Assembly (NCBI RefSeq): GCF_001678495.1
Contig: NZ_JTJL01000037.1
Location: 1 to 39,965 of the forward strand
Source: Gallibacterium salpingitidis
GTDB taxonomy: Bacteria; Pseudomonadota; Gammaproteobacteria; Enterobacterales; Pasteurellaceae
DNA length: 39,965 nt
Direction of reading: 5' to 3'
Below the pieces are notes generated by a model. That model was not told where the DNA came from. It did not search any database and worked only from the letters and a program-made list of their open reading frames with translations. A program made the translations under genes and the position numbers. Shown here piece after piece: positions 33,731 through 39,965 of the stretch; the first letter of the stretch is position 1; every line of letters starts with the position of its first letter.

Positions 33731-36388
33731 ATGGACAGTATACAAACAGAAAATAATCAATATATTTTCTATGCGAATACTCAATTACAACCTTTAGCTC
33801 AACATCTATTTGCAGTAGGATATTTGGCTACCCGATTATTTGAACAATCTGTTGATAATGATGAATATCAAGGCATAAAAAATACGGTTTTTCTCGCGGC
33901 CAGTTTTCATGATTTGGGTAAATGTGATCCACACTTTCAAACATGGGTTAGAAAAAAGAAACAAATCAATTCCAATGATGATGGACAACATATTAATGAT
34001 AAAAAGTTTTCCTTTGAAAACCACCCTCGACATAATGAAATCTCTTTATTATGGTTTTTCCTATTCGAAAAGTATATGACCTTTTTAAATGTTGCACAAA
34101 AAGAAGCTATGCAACATACCGTTTATTGGCATCATGCCAAACCCTATAGAAAAAATGACAAATTCAAATCACTCGTTGATATTTATAATATTTTTTCTAA
34201 AAATTTAGGACAGGATAATTTCGAAAAATTTTTGCAAGATACTTTGAAAGTTTTAAAACAGGTCAGCTATCTTTCAGAAAAGTATGATGACTCATTGAAA
34301 ATCCATGAAAAATTTAAATCCTTATCTATTGATAATTTACAAGACACTCTGGAAGAATTTTGTTACGCCAAGAAAGACAGTAGCTTTCCATCTTTTAAAG
34401 ATTATAGTCAAAACATATCAAACGTATTCGACTGCACAAAGCATATTCAAAAAAATGCCCTACATAATATTCTACGTGCTTGTATAATCAGTGCTGATCG
34501 TATTATTTCCGCACTCACTGCGGAAGATTTAGATATTTATATTCAACAGCAAAGGTTGCATGAACTTTCAGAGCAGAATATCGATCAAATTTCTTCATTA
34601 AAATCACATTTGGAACAAATGTCTTTTCCGGATAGCTTACGGACACAAAAACAAAATGAAGTGGCATTGGAACTGACAAAAATTGAAAATGTTGCTGTTC
34701 TTGCCGGGGCAGCTGGTTGTGGTAAAACTAGAATTGCCTTGGAATGGGCGAAATTAAAAAATGCACAAAAAATCTTTTGGATTTGCCCTCGTGTACAAAT
34801 CTGTCAGGGCATTTTTACAGATTTAACCACATCCTATTTACCTGATGCTCACATTGAAATCTTTACCGGAGAATTTAAATTTACTAATTCATGGGATACA
34901 CCGACAAAAGAAGAGAGTTATTTCTCTGCAGATATTGTAGTAACAACTATAGATCAAATTTTCAAAGCGATTGTTTCTCATACAAAAATTGATAGTTTAA
35001 TTCCATTTATGAATTCTCATGTTATTTTTGATGAGTTTCATGAATATATCAATATGGATATCTTTAACTTATTGTTTGCAGAATTAATTAAAAATAAACA
35101 AATGAGAAAAATAGGAGAAATAAATACACTATTAGTATCAGCTACACCACATTATCTTTATTTAAAAGAAATGTTAAATATAAAAACAGACTATGATGTC
35201 GTTGAAATGGAATCCTTTAATCCGAGCCGATATAAAATTAATTTTATCAATTATGATGAAAAAAAACTTCAAAATAATCCTTTTTATGCTGCGTATGACA
35301 ATAAAACATTTATCATCAGTAATACTGCGAAACAGGCTCAACTCGGTTTTATTTATCAACAAAAAAATGAGAATAGCATCCTATTTCATTCCAAATTTAA
35401 ACGTGGTGATAAGAAACAAATATTTCAAGATATATACGAAAGCTTTAAACAGCAAGGTACACAAAAATATCGTGTTTTACGGAGCGGTCCAATCGTTCAA
35501 GCTTCATTAAATATCAGTTGCAATCATATGCTTTCTGAAATGAGTTCGGCTGAAAATATATTACAGCGATTAGGACGATTAGATCGTTTCGGTGAGAATC
35601 AAAATGTGAATGTCATGCAAATTGCCATTACTGAAGATATACAAAGAGGCAAACAGATTGGTGCTTCTGCAAAATTTCTTGCTAAATTATATCAGTTACA
35701 ATCTGCAAAAGTATGGTCAGATTATTTGATGGATAAGATTGGCGATAATAGTTTTACATTACCAGAAATTTATCGAATTTATAAAGATTTCCATCACAAT
35801 GAATCCTGTTTGAAATTATTGAGACAGGATTTACTACAGGCTATTTTACATAGTATAGTTGTGCTTAGTAGTAAAATTACTGAACCGATTAAAATTGTCA
35901 CAAATAAAGCATCAACCGAGATTGCTAAAATCAGTAAAAATTCTTTACGTGGTGATAGTCGTTTTGTTCAAGCGGCGCTATTAAATATTGATGATTTTTC
36001 TGCTCCTGAATTTGTGAATCAGTATGCTTGCAGTATTCCAACATCGGATCACATGTATTTTGATTATATGACAGAATCTTTGTCGACTATTCAAAACACA
36101 GGATTAATCGACTTTATGGCACAGAAGCACCACAATATAGATCCGGACAGTCCAACGAACGGTATCAAAGAACGACAACAAAATTTACGAAAAATGGTGT
36201 TAGAAAACTATGCTCGTGATGCGCATTATCCAATTTATCTCAGTTATACTGAAGATGATCTAAATCGGATCGGTGGAATGGATGTCCGTTATCCACATGC
36301 AATGTATTATGCTATATGTGAAAAACAATCTATCGGTATTTTATCTATTGATGATCTTTCAAATTTAAATCAAGCCAGAGGAGAATAA
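33731..36388 (+). CDS. cas3: Cas3 nuclease-helicase, type I-F-like, without Cas2 domain
   Basis: The 885-residue protein should be the DNA-degrading enzyme recruited by the Cas5fv-Cas7fv complex. The N-terminal HD nuclease has H25, H60-D61 (ASFHDLGK) and later HH in YWHHAKPY. The SF2 helicase follows: Walker A GAAGCGKT (Lys332), DEFH at 434-437, SAT in LLVSATPHY, and the arginine-finger QRLGRLDR at 612. A C-terminal domain follows. Type I-F Cas3 normally carries about 90 residues of Cas2 at the N-terminus; here the start is fixed by GAGGAGGATATATCT and the HD domain begins at once, so Cas2 is absent. The stop is directly followed by cas7fv. No clear promoter is seen in the 149-base gap after coaA. 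Confidence 0.9.
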   Translation: MDSIQTENNQYIFYANTQLQPLAQHLFAVGYLATRLFEQSVDNDEYQGIKNTVFLAASFHDLGKCDPHFQTWVRKKKQINSNDDGQHINDKKFSFENHPRHNEISLLWFFLFEKYMTFLNVAQKEAMQHTVYWHHAKPYRKNDKFKSLVDIYNIFSKNLGQDNFEKFLQDTLKVLKQVSYLSEKYDDSLKIHEKFKSLSIDNLQDTLEEFCYAKKDSSFPSFKDYSQNISNVFDCTKHIQKNALHNILRACIISADRIISALTAEDLDIYIQQQRLHELSEQNIDQISSLKSHLEQMSFPDSLRTQKQNEVALELTKIENVAVLAGAAGCGKTRIALEWAKLKNAQKIFWICPRVQICQGIFTDLTTSYLPDAHIEIFTGEFKFTNSWDTPTKEESYFSADIVVTTIDQIFKAIVSHTKIDSLIPFMNSHVIFDEFHEYINMDIFNLLFAELIKNKQMRKIGEINTLLVSATPHYLYLKEMLNIKTDYDVVEMESFNPSRYKINFINYDEKKLQNNPFYAAYDNKTFIISNTAKQAQLGFIYQQKNENSILFHSKFKRGDKKQIFQDIYESFKQQGTQKYRVLRSGPIVQASLNISCNHMLSEMSSAENILQRLGRLDRFGENQNVNVMQIAITEDIQRGKQIGASAKFLAKLYQLQSAKVWSDYLMDKIGDNSFTLPEIYRIYKDFHHNESCLKLLRQDLLQAILHSIVVLSSKITEPIKIVTNKASTEIAKISKNSLRGDSRFVQAALLNIDDFSAPEFVNQYACSIPTSDHMYFDYMTESLSTIQNTGLIDFMAQKHHNIDPDSPTNGIKERQQNLRKMVLENYARDAHYPIYLSYTEDDLNRIGGMDVRYPHAMYYAICEKQSIGILSIDDLSNLNQARGE

Positions 36389-36391
36389 GTG

Positions 36392-37372
36392 ATGGCAAAA
36401 ATTAATGGTATTAAAAGTGTCGATTTCAAAATTACAGCTTTTGGTTATGGCGTAGTTAATTGGAATGGCCCGACAACATTAACCGGTGATAATGGTCGAA
36501 TGGTTGATAATCATACGTTACCGAAATTACGCGGCTACAGTAATTTAACTGGTAAAGTGAAAGAAGATACAGGATTTAAATTTAAAAAAGAAGTTTCTGA
36601 TATTAATTTTACTGAAACACCTTTATATATTAGTCAAAACTGTATTCGCCATCATTTATTTAGAGATCAGGCTTATGATTTGCACTATGCTAAAGATAAT
36701 AATTTACTGGATGTTTTAGCATCAATCACAGGTTTAATTCGTGGTTATGTAGTGCCGTCCAGCCAGTGTAAAAGAACTAGTGCTCTTTTAATTACTGATT
36801 TTGTTGATGAGTTAGGTAACGGTAATTTTGAACAACTGGGACGTTCTGGTTCGAAAGCAAAAGAGAAAAATAAAGATGGTGAAGAAGTCAGCAATTCATT
36901 CTTCTCGAAAACAACGTTCGGTGATACTAAATATACTGCTTACGGTTCAATCAGTATCGAACAACTACAATTTATTTCTTTGGATAAAAAATTTGATCGC
37001 GCCGCTATGATTATCAAACAAGGTGAAGGAGAAAAAATTGCTCAACGTGTTCAGGACTTTATTCAAAGTTTAGATCCTTCCAGAAATCCTAAAGCCGTTT
37101 TCCATGCGAATTATGTCCGCAAAGGCACAATTTTCCAGGAAGGTGAGGTCGGTATTTTATTAGATCAAGTTGCAGTGGATATTTTGATACAGGAAACTCT
37201 GAATATGCTGAGAGATTTGAGTATCCGTCAAGCCAAAGGTTATATGTATGTTGATACGGTAGAAGTAGACTATAACGACAGCAATAAAATGATGCGGATT
37301 AAACGTCATCCTGAACAGGTCAATCCTGAAGCCTTGAGTGATTATGCTATCTATTTTGAGGCGAAAGGCTGA
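36392..37372 (+). CDS. cas7fv: Cas7fv, backbone subunit of a type I-F2 (I-Fv) Cascade
   Basis: The protein ([20 protein letters not shown]; 326 residues from the ATG at 36392, or 327 from the GTG that directly follows the cas3 stop) closely resembles my memory of Cas7fv from Shewanella putrefaciens CN-32. Shared blocks include [43 protein letters not shown] and [12 protein letters not shown]. Cas7fv forms the crRNA-coating filament. The gene order cas3-cas7fv-cas5fv-cas6f is that of I-F2. The TGA stop overlaps an ATG that opens a four-codon mini-ORF through the downstream G10 tract. Confidence 0.9.
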   Translation: MAKINGIKSVDFKITAFGYGVVNWNGPTTLTGDNGRMVDNHTLPKLRGYSNLTGKVKEDTGFKFKKEVSDINFTETPLYISQNCIRHHLFRDQAYDLHYAKDNNLLDVLASITGLIRGYVVPSSQCKRTSALLITDFVDELGNGNFEQLGRSGSKAKEKNKDGEEVSNSFFSKTTFGDTKYTAYGSISIEQLQFISLDKKFDRAAMIIKQGEGEKIAQRVQDFIQSLDPSRNPKAVFHANYVRKGTIFQEGEVGILLDQVAVDILIQETLNMLRDLSIRQAKGYMYVDTVEVDYNDSNKMMRIKRHPEQVNPEALSDYAIYFEAKG

Positions 37373-37373
37373 T

Positions 37374-37383
37374 GGGGGGGGGG
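37374..37383 (+). repeat. G10 homopolymer between cas7fv and cas5fv, likely phase-variable
   Basis: Ten consecutive G follow the cas7fv stop and end 9 bases before the cas5fv ATG. They can pair with the CCUCC of 16S rRNA and are the only ribosome-binding-like bases for cas5fv. An ATG overlapping the cas7fv stop (37372) reads Met-Gly-Gly-Gly-stop through the tract and ends 6 bases before cas5fv. A one-base change would make that frame run past the cas5fv start. Long G-runs are classic slippage sites in Pasteurellaceae. Confidence 0.75.
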
Positions 37384-37392
37384 TAACTCAAT

Positions 37393-38427
37393 ATGCAAAT
37401 TACTATTGAATATGCATCATCATGGCGAAATTCATTTCTAGACGGTTCAAATAATGAATCGTTACCAAAAAATGGACGCAATTTTATTGCGTCCATGACC
37501 ACTTTGAAAACAGTAGGGAATTTTAAAAATTGTTCTGTCACTAAAGATACAGTGATGGGAATTCTAAATAGGCTCATTGGCGATCAACGTAAATTGTATC
37601 AGGCTCGTCAAGATCCTAATTATTATTTCAAGGATATTGAACAAATTCTTCGTGATGAAGATATTCAGGATCGTAACGAATGTATCAATCATGAAATGGT
37701 TTATCTGCGAAATATGTCGGGAAGTACGGATCAAAATGCATTTACTGGAATGATCAAAGCACAGGATCCTATCTTTCAATCAGACTATTCATCCCGATTG
37801 TGGGGAATTTTATGGCTAGACTTGGATCAAACCATAGCCTTTATTTTAGATGAAAACTATCATGTTATTTGCAATCATTTAGATCTGGATCCTTTAACGG
37901 TTATCCAACAACTGGAAGCCTTGAACAGTACTAAAGCTGTGGATGTTTCTGATCGTATAGAACAATGCCTAGACGTTTTTAAGAAAAATTTTCCTGATGT
38001 TGATTATAAATTAACAGCGAAAGGACAACTTACACCGATTACGCTTTATACATCGGCATTGTATTTACAGTTACTTCATTTAGGAAAACAGTATGATTTG
38101 ACTGACGTTTTAACAAAATCCGGCGGATTAAGCGGCATTTCCAAACGTGGTTTTACCAAGAAAGATTTTATGGATAGATATACCACAGGTAAGAAAAAAC
38201 TGATTTGGGGTAATCCTTATCTTTGGGTGGAACGCAAAAAAGGAGAAGGTGAGATTCATCATTCGCTGACTAAAACCGATGGAGTCCTTACTATTCATTT
38301 AGATATTTCTGAAGAACGTGCTAAAGATTTGAAACAGAAAATTGATGATGCTGCGGTTTCGTCCTTTTATTTAGGAAAAAAAGGGCTGGCTTATGTCACA
38401 GAGATAGAGACAAGGAAGAAAAGATGA
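37393..38427 (+). CDS. cas5fv: Cas5fv, crRNA 5'-end and target-recognition subunit of type I-F2 Cascade
   Basis: The 344-residue protein (MQITIEYASSWRNSFLDGSN) is assigned by position between cas7fv and cas6f, by its length, and by a RAMP-like N-terminus. In the S. putrefaciens I-F2 complex Cas5fv caps the crRNA and carries an added helical domain that replaces the missing Cas8 in PAM and target binding. I do not see a diagnostic short motif, so the call rests mainly on context. Its start has no purine-rich ribosome-binding site other than the G10 tract. Its stop overlaps the cas6f ATG (ATGA). Confidence 0.8.
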   Translation: MQITIEYASSWRNSFLDGSNNESLPKNGRNFIASMTTLKTVGNFKNCSVTKDTVMGILNRLIGDQRKLYQARQDPNYYFKDIEQILRDEDIQDRNECINHEMVYLRNMSGSTDQNAFTGMIKAQDPIFQSDYSSRLWGILWLDLDQTIAFILDENYHVICNHLDLDPLTVIQQLEALNSTKAVDVSDRIEQCLDVFKKNFPDVDYKLTAKGQLTPITLYTSALYLQLLHLGKQYDLTDVLTKSGGLSGISKRGFTKKDFMDRYTTGKKKLIWGNPYLWVERKKGEGEIHHSLTKTDGVLTIHLDISEERAKDLKQKIDDAAVSSFYLGKKGLAYVTEIETRKKR

Positions 38428-39017
38428 AATATTACATTGAATTAACATTGTTTGATTATCCTGATTATCGGATGTATGAATTATGGGGGAGACTCTATAT
38501 GCAGTTACATTTAGCTTTAGTTGAAGTTAAAGATAATCAAGATAAAGTTAATGTGGGGGTTTCTTTTCCTGAATACCATTTTGATGAAATTAAGCAAATA
38601 GGGGCGTTAGGTAGTAAAATCCGGTTATTTGCTCAAGAACGAATCACTTTAGAGCAATTAAATATACGGAAATGGCTTAATCGCCTGGTGGATTATGTTC
38701 ATATTTCTCCTATCTTTGAAGTTCCAGACGATATTAAAGGGTATGCCATTTATAATCGGGTACAAGTAAAAAACAATGCAGAACGATTAGCTCGTAGGCA
38801 GTTGAAGAAGCATCAAAATCTAGATTTTGAACAAACTGTTTTACGCTATCAAAATATTGTTACCACTTGCCATTTACCCTATATTTCTTTTAAGAGTTTA
38901 AGTAGTAAACGACCTTTTAATCTGTTTATTGAAAAGAAAGAGGTCCCTCCTACACTAAACGTTGCATCGTTTAACACTTATGGTTTAGGGACTAATTGCG
39001 CTTTGCCTGAGTTTTAA
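38424..39017 (+). CDS. cas6f: Cas6f (Csy4), CRISPR RNA endoribonuclease
   Basis: The 197-residue protein aligns well with Csy4. It has His29 in LYMQLHLALV, matching the catalytic His29 of P. aeruginosa Csy4; VGVSFPEY; the arginine-rich helix RVQVKNNAERLARRQLKKH that inserts in the repeat hairpin; and the C-terminal FNTYGLGTN-CALPEF. Cas6f cuts at the base of the 5-bp stem in 28-base type I-F repeats and stays bound to the crRNA. No such repeat is seen in the window. It overlaps cas5fv by four bases and ends the operon. Confidence 0.93.
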   Translation: MKYYIELTLFDYPDYRMYELWGRLYMQLHLALVEVKDNQDKVNVGVSFPEYHFDEIKQIGALGSKIRLFAQERITLEQLNIRKWLNRLVDYVHISPIFEVPDDIKGYAIYNRVQVKNNAERLARRQLKKHQNLDFEQTVLRYQNIVTTCHLPYISFKSLSSKRPFNLFIEKKEVPPTLNVASFNTYGLGTNCALPEF

Positions 39018-39121
39018 AGTGTTGTGAGCATTTTAGAGATTAGATTCATAAAAAATTATTAAAATTAAATAGACGATATTTGATTATGATTGCTGGGAAT
39101 TTAAACGGAAACTGTAAAAAA

Positions 39122-39174
39122 CAAGCAACTTTTGCTTGAGATTTAGGCTACCGATAAAAAATCGTGTTTTTTTT
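39122..39174 (+). terminator. Weak terminator-like hairpins after cas6f
   Basis: CAAGCAA (39122-39128) pairs with TTGCTTG (39132-39138) but lacks a T-run. Then CGAT/ATCG (39152-39164) makes only a 4-bp stem but is followed by GT and T8 (39167-39174). Together they may end the cas transcript before the tRNA promoter. Confidence 0.35.
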
Positions 39175-39185
39175 CAAAAAAAGTC

Positions 39186-39213
39186 TTGCCAGACGAAAAA
39201 AGATCCCTATAAT
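39186..39213 (+). promoter_or_regulatory. Promoter of the thrU-tyrU-glyT-thrT-tuf operon
   Basis: TTGCCA (39186-39191) and a perfect TATAAT (39208-39213) are separated by 16 bases. The discriminator ACGCCTC is G+C-rich, as in growth-rate and stringently controlled tRNA/rRNA promoters. Confidence 0.85.
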
Positions 39214-39234
39214 ACGCCTCACTTGCTTAACAAT

Positions 39235-39310
<76 letters not shown>

Positions 39311-39343
39311 TCTTTTCAAGTAAGTACTAGCATTTAGCGTTGT

Positions 39344-39428
39344 GGAGGGATTCCCGAGCGGCCAAAGGGAGCAGACTGTAAATCTGCCGGCTCAGCCTTC
39401 GAAGGTTCGAATCCTTCTCCCTCCACCA
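39344..39428 (+). tRNA. tyrU: tRNA-Tyr (anticodon GTA)
   Basis: The 85-base gene has acceptor arms GGAGGGA and TCCCTCC with encoded CCA, anticodon GTA in GACTGTAAATC, and the long variable arm expected of tRNA-Tyr. Second in the cluster. Confidence 0.97.
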
Positions 39429-39456
39429 TTTTATGATGGGACAGATGAATATAGGT

Positions 39457-39531
<75 letters not shown>

Positions 39532-39532
39532 C

Positions 39533-39608
39533 GCTGATATAGCTCAGTTGGTAGAGCGCACCCTTGGTAAGGGTGAGGTCGGCGGTTCAAATCCGCCTAT
39601 CAGCACCA
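39533..39608 (+). tRNA. thrT: tRNA-Thr (anticodon GGT)
   Basis: The 76-base gene has acceptor arms GCTGATA and TATCAGC, anticodon GGT in CTTGGTAAG, and encoded CCA. It precedes tuf by 101 bases, the E. coli thrT-tufB arrangement. Confidence 0.97.
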
Positions 39609-39667
39609 CCTCTATTTTTCTTTCCTTTTTATTCAAATCCTGTAATTATCTTTGGTTAATGTGGTAG

Positions 39668-39965
<298 letters not shown>

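Noticed and set aside
33731..39017. Transposon-associated CRISPR (CAST) locus
   Set aside because: A Cas3 nuclease with intact motifs is present and no tnsA, tnsB, tnsC or tniQ is seen, so it is not of the I-F3 transposon type.
39018..39234. Possible type I-F repeats or a short array after cas6f
   Set aside because: No 28-base repeat or CTGCC/GGCAG-type stem is present; the hairpin CAAGCAA/TTGCTTG occurs once only.

Overview
The window looks like a chromosomal segment from a gamma-proteobacterium of the family Pasteurellaceae. The housekeeping proteins resemble E. coli and Haemophilus closely. The DNA is A+T-rich, and the S10, spc and alpha ribosomal operons keep the enterobacterial order together with their autoregulatory leaders. 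The right end (coaA, then thrU-tyrU-glyT-thrT tRNA genes, then tuf) is also the E. coli order. I cannot name the genus or species from sequence alone.

Layout. 1-4339 (minus): a type I restriction-modification operon, hsdR-hsdM-hsdS, with hsdS cut by the window edge. 4431-4703: a decayed IS3-family transposase fragment. 4821-8492 (plus): rdgB-hemW-rpiA-serA. 8680-9358: a pirin gene split by a frameshift. 9627-14580: S10 operon behind an L4-type attenuator leader. 14742-20284: spc operon (rplN to secY-rpmJ). 20434-23287: alpha operon (rpsM, rpsK, rpsD, rpoA, rplQ) behind an S4-type pseudoknot leader. 23501-25992: an orphan potD and murA. 26221-26924: a CRISPR array of 11 repeats and 10 spacers with no cas genes beside it, abutting a frameshifted threonine-aldolase-like gene that diverges from a LysR regulator. 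29091-33581: pyrG, fetA-fetB, a DUF2322 gene and coaA. 33731-39017 (plus): a compact cas operon. 39235-39608: four tRNA genes. 39710-end: start of tuf.

The most unusual region is the cas operon, cas3-cas7fv-cas5fv-cas6f. It matches the minimal type I-F2 (I-Fv) effector known from Shewanella putrefaciens CN-32, in which Cas5fv and Cas7fv replace a large subunit. As I recall, those loci carry cas1 and a Cas2-Cas3 fusion. Here there is no cas1, Cas3 begins directly with its HD nuclease and has no Cas2 domain, and no type I-F repeat array lies beside the genes. A run of ten G bases sits between cas7fv and cas5fv and forms the only ribosome-binding-like sequence for cas5fv. It also lies inside a four-codon mini-ORF that overlaps the cas7fv stop, which suggests length-dependent (phase-variable) control of interference. 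The operon occupies the coaA-thrU junction, which is directly joined in E. coli, so it looks like an insertion.

The CRISPR array in the window has a 32-base repeat with an 8-bp stem and an 11-base tail ending in TTGAAAC. That is type I-C in style, not the 28-base type I-F repeat that Cas6f normally cuts. The window therefore holds an effector without an obvious array and an array without an obvious effector. Two metabolic genes (pirin and threonine aldolase) carry single frameshifts that could be real decay or sequencing errors.
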